DNA from: a virus
Reading direction: 5' to 3' (one strand)
Virus record (IMG/VR): IMGVR_UViG_3300044535_001024
Location: 1 to 40,527 of that record
Length of the DNA: 40,527 bases
Shown: one piece after another, positions 1-8,468 of the stretch
How positions within the stretch are numbered: position 1 is the first letter of the stretch
How the letters are laid out: each line of letters opens with the position of its first letter
Notes under the pieces: model-generated
What the model saw: the letters and a program-made list of their open reading frames with translations, nothing else
The model's database searches: none
Told to the model about the DNA's origin: nothing
Position numbers and translations under genes: made by a program

Positions 1-535
1 AAAATTTACATAAATCTAAGTAACTTTTAATTAACTCTAAATCGGAAAGTTCTTCTTCGTCAGTAAAATTTCTGTATTTTTTTAAATTTTTAACCAATTC
101 CCCCTTATTAATCCCTTTAAAATCTGAGATGATATAATTGTAAACCGCCTCTTTAATAGTGTTTGGATTATGTCCTCTCGCAGTGATTATCGAAAAAATT
201 GAACCGTTATTAATACACTCTACAAAATCATTCCAAGCAGGACCCGGTTTTGCTAACATAGAGTCAATTAAAAATGCTTTATCTCCTGCGGTTCTGAAGT
301 TTCTAAATGGGTCTTCATCAAAACCAACAATCATCTTACCATTATAGTCAAAATCTTCTTTACCAATTTTACTTCTATAATGTGCAAAATCTTCAGTTGT
401 CATTCCAACTACATCACCGTTATCATCTTTAACCATAATACGGGTTGGCATTGTTACAATATTATCGTCCCAATCGAACGCGTAGTACTTTAAATCTGGA
501 GTACCTTCTTCTGTAAATCCTTCTCTTAATCTCAT
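1..535 (-). CDS. HAD-like hydrolase domain protein (C-terminus beyond window)
   Basis: The frame opens with ATG at 535 and runs off the left edge, giving about 178 visible residues beginning MRLREGFTEEG. Residues 20-25 read FDWDDN, which fits HAD motif I (DxD). SIITARG near residue 113 fits motif II, a hydrophobic strand ending in Ser/Thr. The part holding motifs III and IV is only partly in view, so the catalytic set cannot be completed. HAD proteins usually hydrolyse phosphate esters through an Asp nucleophile; the substrate here is unknown. The gene lies 53 bases downstream of the tail sheath gene on the same strand and may be co-transcribed with it. An alternative is a structural protein that keeps only the fold. 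Confidence 0.6.
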   Translation of the reverse strand, partial: MRLREGFTEEGTPDLKYYAFDWDDNIVTMPTRIMVKDDNGDVVGMTTEDFAHYRSKIGKEDFDYNGKMIVGFDEDPFRNFRTAGDKAFLIDSMLAKPGPAWNDFVECINNGSIFSIITARGHNPNTIKEAVYNYIISDFKGINKGELVKNLKKYRNFTDEEELSDLELIKSYLDLCKF

Positions 536-555
536 AGTTTATAAATAGGCGATAA

Positions 556-590
556 GGGGATACTTTACGTACCCCCTTTTTATTTTTTTT
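556..590 (+). terminator. Hairpin plus T-run between sheath and HAD genes
   Basis: Bases 556-563 pair with 569-576 (GGGGATAC / GTACCCCC, one A-C mismatch) around a 5-base loop. A T-rich run follows at 577-590. Read on the plus strand this is a canonical intrinsic terminator. Read on the minus strand, the direction of the flanking genes, the stem is better paired (G-U replaces the mismatch) but no U-run follows. It may block antisense transcription or act as a processing or stabilising hairpin between the two minus-strand genes. Confidence 0.5.
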
Positions 591-3500
591 AGATATTATC
601 AAATGACGCTCCTGTTGGAGTAATCAAGAACTCAATATCAATGAATTCCAATGATTTAGTAGGTTTGATATAAATCTTACCAACTAATTGGTTTCTATCT
701 AAATCTTCAGCTGAAGATGAAACTGTTACACGGAAATCGTATAACCCTCTGTCTCTTCTGATAGCGTCTAAGATAGGATTAACTGCGTCTAAGAAATCTT
801 GTCTTACTTTATCGTCGTTTTGTTCGAACAATAACCTTACAGCTACTGCTGAAATCAACTTACGAGCTTGTAATAACAATCTTCTAACATTAATTCTGTC
901 AAGAGCACTTTCTCTAATTTGTAGAGTTTTGTTACCCCAAATTACAGTTCCCACATCAGAGAATGTTGCGATTGGATTAATTCTACCAACATAAAGAACA
1001 TCTCTGTCTTCTTGTGTTAGTTTACGTCTTGCTTTAACCGCGTTTACTAAACCTCTTGTGTAACCCGCTGATGCGAACCAAGGGAAAGCAATATTATCAG
1101 TTAATGCTAAGTTTCTACAAACCTCACCTGTTGCTGGTAAATAGATTTGTGTGTTATTAACAGTATCACGAGTTAATACCCAAGGATAATAAGTTGCCGT
1201 GTAGTTAGAGTCTAAATAACCGTCAATCATATCAACAGCTTCTTGTGGATATATGTAATCAGTTTCGTTAGTTGTTGATGGTACAAACATATTAAAGTCA
1301 GGGATTGTACAGATATACAATGAATCCGCTCTATTATATTCAATCATTTCAACAGCGTCCTCAACTAAGTTACTATTGTTTTGGAAGTCAATACCAGGTG
1401 TAACAAACACGTTAATGTTAACCGCTTCAGGATTTATATAAGTTCTTTGTCCTAATAAATAAGCGTAGTAGTCAGTGTTTGCATAATCTTGAGTATTATC
1501 TTCTACAGTTATTCTTCTGAATAATCCTGTACCTGTAGCGTTAGGATATCTATCATCAGGTGCCGCACCTGCTAAATAACCTGAAGAACCTAATTGGAAT
1601 CTATCACTATTTGTTCTAGACTCTCTGTATATATCCCATCCGTCGAATCCTCCCGCAAATAATAAAGTGAATTTTCTTGCAAATAATCTATAATAAGGAT
1701 TATCCGCGTTTTGTGGTTCACCTCTAAATGGAGCTGCCCCAACCGCAAATGCCGTTTTACCTGAAGTAACACCGTCAGTAATTGTGACAACAGTTGCTCC
1801 TGAGTCCATATGGAATCCTTTAGTCATATATGCCCAATCTTGTAATGCCGGTGATGCTGTATCTCCAAGATTTTGTTTACCAACATATTGGAAGAAATCT
1901 AAATCATATCCAATATTACTTGATACACCTAAATAAGTTCTTCTTACGTTATCTCCAGCACTTCTTGTAGGATTATCAGTACCACTTGCAAATCCGAATG
2001 GAGGGTTAAATATTGTTTCACCAGGAAAATCATATTTAGTTTTAAAAATTGGGAATGGTGAATTAACTCCATCGTATAATCTAAAGTTATATCCTTCAAA
2101 ACCACAAGGTAATGAATCCGTCGGAGCATCTTCATTAAGTTCAACCATTATAAATTTAGAATTTAATGAGTATTCCCCATCTGATGAACCAATTTTCTTA
2201 GCTACGAAGTTATTTTGGTTAGGGTCCATAGAACAATTAGTAAATTTCTCTAAAACAACAGGTGCATCATCAGTATCGTAATAATCACGAACCATTACAT
2301 CAAATGTTCCATTACTAAATGAAATATTAAAAATTGATATTTTTATTTGGTAGTTTGCACTATTACCATCCGCAATTGATATAAATTTAAATAATCTATA
2401 AACTTTAGTACCTCTTAATTCCGAAACTAAAAAAGGAGTTTCAGGTGCTTGATATCTCTCAGCGTAGTATGCGATATTATCTGACTCATTACTTCTTGCG
2501 TCCGGTAAAGAAACTAATTGGGATTTTAAACCTCTAACGTAACCTTTATTATACGCCCATCTTAATAAACTATGGAAATGTTCTTCAACAAATAAAGGAA
2601 CCTCACTTCTTGGTTTATCAAAATTACTACTACCAAATACTTTTGGTAAGTAAGTTGAATCAGAAATCGATAAAGAAGTTTTGAAAACTAAATTCTTACC
2701 ACTATCGTTAGTAACGTTAATTGCAAACGGTGCATATGGGTTTTTATCAACAGATGAATAACTTCCAGAAAAATCTAAAGTAACTGCACTTAATGGACTA
2801 ACTTCATAAGTTGGACCATCACTAGTTGAATTAAATTGAGATATACCTCTTGAACGTAAAGTTGCAACAACTAAATTATTATAGTTAGTGTAACTTGTTC
2901 CTGTATAGTAATAAATTTTACCGTGAACCGTCCCTGAGAAACTAGTTGGTTGAGTTGTAGTTGTTGTAGTTACAGGTAATGTAGTCGTTGTTGTTGAACA
3001 AGGATTTAGTGTAGTAGTAGTTGTTGTTGTTGTGGTACCTGATGGAGTTACAGGTATTGATGATGTTATAGTTAAACCAGTAACTGTAGTCCAAAATGAA
3101 AATCCTGAATAACTATTACCACTATAATTGTTAAATAACGCATAATACCAAGGGTCATTTTTAGGGTCAGTGTAATCTTCATAATAAGAAGATATTGAAG
3201 GAACACCTAATACATTAGTTTCTGTTGTGAACACGGAGCTTAAAATACCATAATCAATTTCCGAAATAGTTCCCCAATAGTTGATAGATGTTGCACTTAA
3301 ACTATTGTTTTGGAAAATAGATTGTAGTTGAGATTGAATATCTTGGTTTAAAGTTGATGTACCACCGTTGAATTGGGTATAACTATTATTCAAAATGTTT
3401 TGAATTTCAGCAGGGAATGCTGTTGAGTAACTAATACTACCGTCAACATTAGTAGTACCAGTGAAATTAACATCAAATGATACTGTGTCCGCAGTACACG

Positions 3501-3921
3501 ATAAATCACAGGTACCATCTTTATAATTAGGGATACTTGTACAATATTCCTCGAACCCAACTGTTGTTGAATCAACATTTGCAATTGTTCGAATTGACCA
3601 AGACGGACCCGCATCATAACCTGATAAACCTAATATTCTTGTCATAAACATTTGATTAGATTGTTGTAGGTATGATTTTGCAATATACGATGATTCGTAC
3701 TTTGGAATTTGTGTGTTTATGAATTTTTCTGGGTTAGTCCCACCGAAATAGGTTTGAAACTCGTCGTAGTTTGTTATAAAAATAGGTTCAAATGCAGGAC
3801 CCTTTAAAGACTCCCCAACTATACCTAAAGTTGTAACACCAACACTCTGAGCCACAAAGCTTAAGTCTCTTTCAGAAGTGTATACTCCAGGAGACACGAA
3901 TACTTTACTGTTTGTTGCCAT
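589..3921 (-). CDS. Contractile tail sheath protein (T4 gp18-like), oversized
   Basis: This 1110-residue protein is a tail sheath subunit, the contractile outer tube of a myovirus tail. The N-terminus (VFVSPGVYTSERDLSF) and the C-terminal 150 residues (VRRLLLQARKLISAVAVR, then DAVNPILDAIRRDRGLYDF and VGKIYIKPTKSLEFIDIEF) match the conserved ends of the phage sheath family. T4 gp18 has about 660 residues, so this version carries roughly 450 extra. The extra sequence lies mostly between residues about 120 and 640 and includes Thr-rich linkers at about 294-325. The core resumes near residue 650 (RRTYLGVSSNIGYDLDFF). I infer an extra domain or domains displayed on the outside of the tail. The start at 3921 is preceded by a late-promoter-like AATAAATA. 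Confidence 0.93.
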   Translation of the reverse strand: MATNSKVFVSPGVYTSERDLSFVAQSVGVTTLGIVGESLKGPAFEPIFITNYDEFQTYFGGTNPEKFINTQIPKYESSYIAKSYLQQSNQMFMTRILGLSGYDAGPSWSIRTIANVDSTTVGFEEYCTSIPNYKDGTCDLSCTADTVSFDVNFTGTTNVDGSISYSTAFPAEIQNILNNSYTQFNGGTSTLNQDIQSQLQSIFQNNSLSATSINYWGTISEIDYGILSSVFTTETNVLGVPSISSYYEDYTDPKNDPWYYALFNNYSGNSYSGFSFWTTVTGLTITSSIPVTPSGTTTTTTTTTLNPCSTTTTTLPVTTTTTTQPTSFSGTVHGKIYYYTGTSYTNYNNLVVATLRSRGISQFNSTSDGPTYEVSPLSAVTLDFSGSYSSVDKNPYAPFAINVTNDSGKNLVFKTSLSISDSTYLPKVFGSSNFDKPRSEVPLFVEEHFHSLLRWAYNKGYVRGLKSQLVSLPDARSNESDNIAYYAERYQAPETPFLVSELRGTKVYRLFKFISIADGNSANYQIKISIFNISFSNGTFDVMVRDYYDTDDAPVVLEKFTNCSMDPNQNNFVAKKIGSSDGEYSLNSKFIMVELNEDAPTDSLPCGFEGYNFRLYDGVNSPFPIFKTKYDFPGETIFNPPFGFASGTDNPTRSAGDNVRRTYLGVSSNIGYDLDFFQYVGKQNLGDTASPALQDWAYMTKGFHMDSGATVVTITDGVTSGKTAFAVGAAPFRGEPQNADNPYYRLFARKFTLLFAGGFDGWDIYRESRTNSDRFQLGSSGYLAGAAPDDRYPNATGTGLFRRITVEDNTQDYANTDYYAYLLGQRTYINPEAVNINVFVTPGIDFQNNSNLVEDAVEMIEYNRADSLYICTIPDFNMFVPSTTNETDYIYPQEAVDMIDGYLDSNYTATYYPWVLTRDTVNNTQIYLPATGEVCRNLALTDNIAFPWFASAGYTRGLVNAVKARRKLTQEDRDVLYVGRINPIATFSDVGTVIWGNKTLQIRESALDRINVRRLLLQARKLISAVAVRLLFEQNDDKVRQDFLDAVNPILDAIRRDRGLYDFRVTVSSSAEDLDRNQLVGKIYIKPTKSLEFIDIEFLITPTGASFDNI
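2955..3038 (-). repeat. Threonine-codon microsatellite in sheath gene
   Basis: Runs of ACA/ACT/ACC triplets (seen as tgt/agt/ggt on the plus strand) encode two or three poly-Thr blocks, interrupted by LNPCS and LPV, at about residues 294-325 of the sheath protein. Such low-complexity tracts usually form extended linkers and vary in length by slippage. Confidence 0.75.
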
Positions 3922-3945
3922 TATTTTTTAATTTCTGTTCAGTTT

Positions 3946-3953
3946 TATTTATT
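3946..3953 (-). promoter_or_regulatory. T4-late-like promoter element upstream of sheath gene
   Basis: The minus strand reads AATAAATA, 7 of 8 bases of the T4 late promoter box TATAAATA, about 25 bases before the sheath ATG. Late promoters of T4-like phages drive head and tail genes, which fits. The match is short and the region is very AT-rich, so it could be chance. Confidence 0.35.
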
Positions 3954-3961
3954 CATAAATA

Positions 3962-3992
3962 TTTGTTTTTATATGAAAAAACTTTACTTTTA
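3962..3992 (+). promoter_or_regulatory. Bacteroidetes-type promoter before the small RHH gene
   Basis: TTTG at 3962-3965 is followed after 19 bases by TACTTTTA at 3985-3992. The primary-sigma promoter consensus of Bacteroidetes is TTTG, a spacer of about 19-21, then TAnnTTTG; here 7 fixed or free positions of 8 fit the second box, with the last base differing. It lies 49 bases before the ATG at 4041 and points the right way. Confidence 0.4.
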
Positions 3993-4040
3993 TAAAGATA
4001 TTTTTATTTTGGCAGACTTTTTTCTACCTTTTTTCTACTT

Positions 4041-4211
4041 ATGTATATGAGTGATAACAATAAAAAAATTAAAAATCTTAAGATTTCGGTTGAATCTCAC
4101 GAAATATTGAAGAAATATTGCGATAAAAAAGGTATTAAGATTTACAAGTTTGTGGAGAATTTAATTATCGAAACTTGTAAAGAAAAGAAAGATATCTATG
4201 GTGAGCGTTAG
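4041..4211 (+). CDS. Small ribbon-helix-helix-like DNA-binding protein
   Basis: This 56-residue frame starts MYMSDNNKKIKNLKISV and ends at TAG 4209-4211; ATG 4047 is an alternative start. The pattern is a short strand (IKNLKISV), a helix (SHEILKKYCDKKG) and a second helix (IYKFVENLIIETCKEKK). This is the layout of Arc/MetJ-type ribbon-helix-helix repressors, which bind operators as dimers through the strand. It lies on the plus strand between minus-strand structural genes and overlaps the end of the gp15-like gene by 4 bases. A host-type promoter sits upstream, so an early-expressed regulator is plausible. The fold assignment rests on pattern only. Confidence 0.6.
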   Translation: MYMSDNNKKIKNLKISVESHEILKKYCDKKGIKIYKFVENLIIETCKEKKDIYGER

Positions 4212-5248
4212 ACTATCGTCGCTTTAAATTCAATAGTCGACGTTTGATTTGGAAATTCTTTCACGATTTCAAACCTAACAATACTATTAGCATTTAGTTG
4301 TATTTTGACAGGGTTTATACCGTAGTATTCATCATTAACAAAAACATCATATGAATCAACATTGTCAGTTTTAATTAATGTCAAATCAACTTTATCGTAA
4401 AATCTTTTTGTTGCAAAAACATTTTCGTCAACAAATTCAATCGTGGTATTATAATTTTTAGGATTGTCTGATAGAGACCTTCTTTTTCTATTATCAACAC
4501 CTTGAGTTGTTTCGAATAATTGGAAAACTCTTTCGACACCGGGTTTAACTTCAAACTCATCTTCATCCATTAAGAATCCCATCATAGTGAACTCGTAACT
4601 TTGTATATAATATTTTCTTTTCTCAACGTCCATTACCGATTCGTCAGATACATTATCCATAATTATAGGAATGTAATGTCCTTTAATTTGAGTATATGCT
4701 TGTTTTGATGAAAATTTCTGTAAAATAGTTTTATTAAGAGTGTTTAATTCTCTCATTCTGTTACAAATAATTTTAACAGAATATTTTATATCAACAGGAA
4801 CAGGTTGAGGTATCTTATACACATCAACATTAATTCTATTCCCATCAAAACTTGGAACCGAGGCGTAATAAAATTCTTTTCTGTTTGGGATTGTCCACAG
4901 TAGTGATGGTAATGAACCGTATTTTATTTCAGGATTTCTAACAACTGTAATAAATGGTGGTGAGACATTTTTATCCAAGTCTTGGAAGTTCCAAGTTTGT
5001 GTAAATTGAGCCCAATTTTGTGTGGTAATTAAAATATCTGTTGTTGGAATTACTTTTCCTTCTGTAACCACTTTTAAATCATTTTTAACAAAATCTAAAA
5101 ATCCTCCATCCAAATCTGCGTGTAAAATTGATTTTGGTAAAAAAGTTCCGTGTTCGTTAATTTTATCTAATAACTCAACTCTACGAGGATATAATGTCCT
5201 GTAGGGAGTTAACTCAATATTTTTTTTTATTTGTTTAGGAAATCCCAT
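4208..5248 (-). CDS. Putative tail terminator / sheath stabiliser (T4 gp15-like)
   Basis: This 346-residue protein has no signal peptide or membrane segment. The middle part (DIKYSVKIICNRMRELN at about 153-169, then VMDVEKRKYYIQSYEFTMM at about 207-225) has the layout of T4 gp15: a beta strand over a region handling 'multiple-subunit' contacts, a central 'ipi' strand and a terminal xxRxxxxxxxEF strand. gp15 caps the tail tube and sheath and docks to the neck. The context supports this: it lies in one minus-strand series with a gp14-like neck protein and directly upstream of the sheath gene. The C-terminal 80 residues are beta-rich and may be an added Ig-like or PEGA-like domain (YDVFVNDEYYGINPVKIQL). 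Similarity to gp15 is weak by eye. Confidence 0.5.
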   Translation of the reverse strand: MGFPKQIKKNIELTPYRTLYPRRVELLDKINEHGTFLPKSILHADLDGGFLDFVKNDLKVVTEGKVIPTTDILITTQNWAQFTQTWNFQDLDKNVSPPFITVVRNPEIKYGSLPSLLWTIPNRKEFYYASVPSFDGNRINVDVYKIPQPVPVDIKYSVKIICNRMRELNTLNKTILQKFSSKQAYTQIKGHYIPIIMDNVSDESVMDVEKRKYYIQSYEFTMMGFLMDEDEFEVKPGVERVFQLFETTQGVDNRKRRSLSDNPKNYNTTIEFVDENVFATKRFYDKVDLTLIKTDNVDSYDVFVNDEYYGINPVKIQLNANSIVRFEIVKEFPNQTSTIEFKATIV

Positions 5249-5249
5249 A

Positions 5250-5798
5250 TTAGTATTTTAAAATTTCGTTAATTACGAATAATTTATTCTTTTGGTTAAT
5301 CATATCAACCTCTTTCGCTCGATATACAGGTTGTTTTGTTGATTTATAAACAAAACTATCATATTTGTAAGGGTCGTATGTTACGACATTATCATTTGAT
5401 TCCTGAGGCATATTTTTACAAGGATATTTACAATAATCAACTAAATCTCCAATAACAAAAGCGTGAACATTTTTACTTTTTTCACTTCTAACTTTTTCTT
5501 TTCCACCCTTTCTAACCCTAAACTCAACATCGTTTAATTTAACATAATCTGCGTGAAGGATTACTTTGGATTTATAAGTAACCGAAAAAGTATGTTTATG
5601 TAAGTTATAATAAACCATAACTCTTTTACCTTTAAAATCTTCTTCAGAATTATCGTGTCCACATTTATGACAAATATATGGGTCGTCACCACCTTCAGAT
5701 AAATCCCAAGACCAACCACAATTGTCACAAATTACTTCTTTATTTGTGACAGTTTCAACTATTTTTTCATACTGGGTTTCCGTTAATAATATTTTCAT
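5250..5798 (-). CDS. Zinc-ribbon protein of unknown function with N-terminal LTE tag
   Basis: This 182-residue protein begins MKILLTETQYEKIVE. Residues about 24-47 hold a zinc ribbon (CDNCGWSW and CHKCGHDN, two CxxC pairs). Next comes a conserved-looking domain, GKRVMVYYNLHKHTFSV followed by KNVHAFVIGDLVDYC, a type I recall from other phage genomes without a known function. The first seven residues fit a T4-style capsid-targeting sequence ending in L-T-E, and the next gene upstream has almost the same tag. Its ATG overlaps the upstream stop (TAATG), so the two are translationally coupled. Possibly a virion-internal, DNA- or RNA-binding protein. Confidence 0.7.
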   Translation of the reverse strand: MKILLTETQYEKIVETVTNKEVICDNCGWSWDLSEGGDDPYICHKCGHDNSEEDFKGKRVMVYYNLHKHTFSVTYKSKVILHADYVKLNDVEFRVRKGGKEKVRSEKSKNVHAFVIGDLVDYCKYPCKNMPQESNDNVVTYDPYKYDSFVYKSTKQPVYRAKEVDMINQKNKLFVINEILKY

Positions 5799-6091
5799 TA
5801 GTTCTTTCTAGAGTATTTGAACCCTGTTTTTAGTTTATCGTTATACACCGCAGATATTATCCTTAAAAAATCTATTTTTTTATAATCAATGTTAGGGTGT
5901 CTACGTTGGAACATATCACTAAGTCTTTGGGCTACCCAATTTTCATATACCCCAAAATTGTCGGGTTTATTTCTTGGACCACCACTTTTAATCTCATTAT
6001 TCAAATGATGAATAACGTAATCAACAAGGTCACTTATTTCGTGAGCTCTTCGTAATACCTCTATTTGTGATTCTGTAATTAATATTTTCAT
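5798..6091 (-). CDS. Small protein of unknown function with N-terminal ITE tag
   Basis: This 97-residue protein begins MKILITESQIEVLRRA and continues with a helical, charged sequence (ISDLVDYVIHHLNNEI, then RLSDMFQRRHPNIDYKKID). I do not recognise a domain. The first eight residues nearly repeat those of the next gene (MKILLTET). The tag resembles the T4 Alt propeptide MELITE, which the prohead protease removes. It is coupled by stop/start overlaps to both neighbours in a minus-strand operon with the gp14-like neck gene. It may be processed to about 90 residues. Confidence 0.65.
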   Translation of the reverse strand: MKILITESQIEVLRRAHEISDLVDYVIHHLNNEIKSGGPRNKPDNFGVYENWVAQRLSDMFQRRHPNIDYKKIDFLRIISAVYNDKLKTGFKYSRKN

Positions 6092-6606
6092 TATAATCCT
6101 TTAAATTCGTCAGCACTTACAGGTGATGCCGTAATAGTTCGGTAAAATGGTTTGTAACCCGCATACGTATGTTTATTATCTGAGACAACTCTACCATCAT
6201 TATTAACCACATAGTATCTAACTCTTGTTTCCGTTTCGTAGTATCCAATATAGTCTCCATATTCAATATCAATACCCAATTCTTCAAGTTGTGATTGATA
6301 TACCGATATACGAATATTACCTGGCTCAAACTGTTCAATTTTAGAATTACCTATATACTTGTTCTCAGGTGCCATTACTTGAACAAGACCCTTAAACTCC
6401 ACAGGAACTTGAAACTTAATACCATTGGAGACGGTTTCACCGTAAACATCATCTGTTTTGGTTTTATATCTATCAACACGATATAGTATTAAAGTGAAGT
6501 TCATATCTCCCTCTAACCACTCCCTTCCCATTCCAACCTCTAAATTGAAATCTTCTCCACCGAAAAATTTTCCTAATCTTGTTATAGGTACTTTATTTTG
6601 ACTCAT
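6091..6606 (-). CDS. Putative neck protein (T4 gp14-like)
   Basis: This 171-residue beta-rich protein ends with YGDYIGYYETETRVRYYVV, DGRVVSDNKHTYAGYKPFY and RTITASPV. That ending resembles the C-terminal half of gp14 neck proteins in marine T4-like phages. gp14 joins gp13 to complete the head and close the DNA channel after packaging. It is the first gene of a minus-strand series leading to the gp15-like and sheath genes. Its start at 6606 overlaps the divergent helicase reading frame by up to 9 bases. The assignment is from remembered motif similarity plus context. Confidence 0.5.
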   Translation of the reverse strand: MSQNKVPITRLGKFFGGEDFNLEVGMGREWLEGDMNFTLILYRVDRYKTKTDDVYGETVSNGIKFQVPVEFKGLVQVMAPENKYIGNSKIEQFEPGNIRISVYQSQLEELGIDIEYGDYIGYYETETRVRYYVVNNDGRVVSDNKHTYAGYKPFYRTITASPVSADEFKGL

Positions 6607-8424
6607 ATTGATAAATATCTAAAAGTTTATTATCATTACATAAATAACTGCGATTTGGAAATTAATACATCAGACAGTAAACCATTAATAGAACAACAAG
6701 CCCTTGAGATTCTTGGGACTTATTCTGGTGCGAATAACTATTTGATGAGGTTAAAAAGACAACAAGAGTTGAATAAAAAGTTCTTCCCAACAAGAGCTCA
6801 GTCAGAATACATTATAAATTATTTTAACGTCGTTCCTAAGGTTGCAAAGAAATGGGTTAATTTGGACCCCTACTTCGCTCAAAAGATTGCCGATGAAAAA
6901 CTATACACTAAAGTCCCTGAACAAATTTGGATTGAAAAACTTTTAGTTGAAAAGGACAAATCCTATCACATTTGGGGTAAGGTGTTTGAAAATGAAGATT
7001 TGCACGAATTTTGGTTGCCAAAAGGTGCTGTTATCAAAACTCATAATGTTGAAAAGGTTGAAATTGATTACTCGAAATATTCTCATCGTCCCCCACTTAA
7101 TCACCAAAAAGAGGCTATAGAAAAATTAGTAGGATGTAAAAGATTTATTTTGGCGGATGATATGGGGTTAGGTAAAACAACCTCAACAATTATCGCAACC
7201 TTAGAGACAGGAGCAAAAAAGATATTAATCATCTCTCCGGCATCCCTTAAAATTAACTGGATGAGGGAAATTCAGAATTATACTGATAGAAGTGTCTATA
7301 TTTGTGAAGGTAAAAACTACTCAACAGAACACGACTTCGTAATCATTAATTACGACATTATTAAAAATTTCTACGATATTAAGGACAAAGAGAACAGTCC
7401 AATATATCAAACAAACTTTGATTTAATAATCATCGATGAGGCTCATTATCTTCAAAACTCTCAAGCACAAAGAACAAAACTTGTCAATCATTTTGCCAAA
7501 CAAGTTGATAGATTATGGTTATTAACAGGTACCCCAATGACTTCTCGACCAATAAATTATTACAATTTATTAAACTTAATTGAGTCTCCCGTGGCACAGA
7601 ATTGGATGGCTTATGCAATTCGTTATTGTGAAGGGTATCAATTTAAGGCGGGACCAAGAAAGGTGTGGAATGTAAAAGGGGCGTCAAACTTAGAAGAATT
7701 AAGAGACAGAACATCAAGACAAGTTTTAAGACGTTTGAAAGAAGATGTGTTAGATTTACCTGATAAAATTATAACACCAGTATACCTGAGATTAAAATCA
7801 AGATTATACGAAGAATTAATGGGAGAGTATTACGATTGGTATAGAACTAAAACCGAAGAATCATCATCATTAACACTACAATTTTCAAAATTAACTAAAG
7901 TCAGACAAATCATTGCTGAGGAAAAAATATCAAGTACAATCGAGTTATGTGAGAATATCATAGAACAAGGTAAGAAGGTGATTATCTTTACAAACTTTAC
8001 AAATTCACTTCAAAAATTAGTCGAACATTTTGGAAAACAATGTGTTTTTCTTGACGGAAGTTGTTCTCAACCACAAAGACAATACGCAGTTGACCAATTC
8101 CAAAATAATGATAAAATAAATGTTTTTGTGGGTAATATTAAAGCCGCGGGAGTTGGAATCACGTTAACAGCTGCGGAGGCGGTTATTATGAATGACTTGT
8201 CGTTTTTACCTTCGGACCACAGTCAGTCTGAAGATAGGGCGTATAGATATGGACAAAAATCAAATGTATCGGTGTATTATCCGATATTTGAAAACACCAT
8301 AGAAGGTGTTATTTATGATATATTATCCAAGAAGAAATCAATCATTGAAACTGTTATGGGTGATAACCTTGATAAGACGGATTTTGTTGAAGAAGTTTTG
8401 AATTCTATAAACAATAGTAGATAA
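6598..8424 (+). CDS. SNF2-family DNA helicase/translocase
   Basis: This protein of up to 608 residues is a superfamily 2 ATPase of the SNF2/SMARCAL1 type. Visible motifs are I (DDMGLGKT, 187-194), II (DEAH, 280-283), III (LLTGTP, 308-313), a second RecA-like domain from about 455 (VIIFTNFTNSL), motif V (AAGVGITLTAAE) and motif VI (QSEDRAYRYGQ, 543-553). Such phage enzymes remodel DNA in replication and recombination, a role played by UvsW in T4. The N-terminal 160 residues hold an accessory domain. No in-frame ATG occurs before 6744, inside what looks like conserved sequence, so initiation at TTG 6598 or a nearby non-ATG codon is likely. A TGATAAATA element at 6605-6613 could be a promoter if the start is downstream. 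Confidence 0.9.
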   Translation: MTHIDKYLKVYYHYINNCDLEINTSDSKPLIEQQALEILGTYSGANNYLMRLKRQQELNKKFFPTRAQSEYIINYFNVVPKVAKKWVNLDPYFAQKIADEKLYTKVPEQIWIEKLLVEKDKSYHIWGKVFENEDLHEFWLPKGAVIKTHNVEKVEIDYSKYSHRPPLNHQKEAIEKLVGCKRFILADDMGLGKTTSTIIATLETGAKKILIISPASLKINWMREIQNYTDRSVYICEGKNYSTEHDFVIINYDIIKNFYDIKDKENSPIYQTNFDLIIIDEAHYLQNSQAQRTKLVNHFAKQVDRLWLLTGTPMTSRPINYYNLLNLIESPVAQNWMAYAIRYCEGYQFKAGPRKVWNVKGASNLEELRDRTSRQVLRRLKEDVLDLPDKIITPVYLRLKSRLYEELMGEYYDWYRTKTEESSSLTLQFSKLTKVRQIIAEEKISSTIELCENIIEQGKKVIIFTNFTNSLQKLVEHFGKQCVFLDGSCSQPQRQYAVDQFQNNDKINVFVGNIKAAGVGITLTAAEAVIMNDLSFLPSDHSQSEDRAYRYGQKSNVSVYYPIFENTIEGVIYDILSKKKSIIETVMGDNLDKTDFVEEVLNSINNSR

Positions 8425-8468
8425 ATCTGAATTCCCGATTATTTATTATAAACAAAATTGCCTAAAAT

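Noticed and set aside
540-547. Exact TATAAATA on the plus strand near the left edge
   Set aside because: It points into the 3' end of the minus-strand sheath gene with no plus-strand gene to serve, so chance in AT-rich sequence is likelier.
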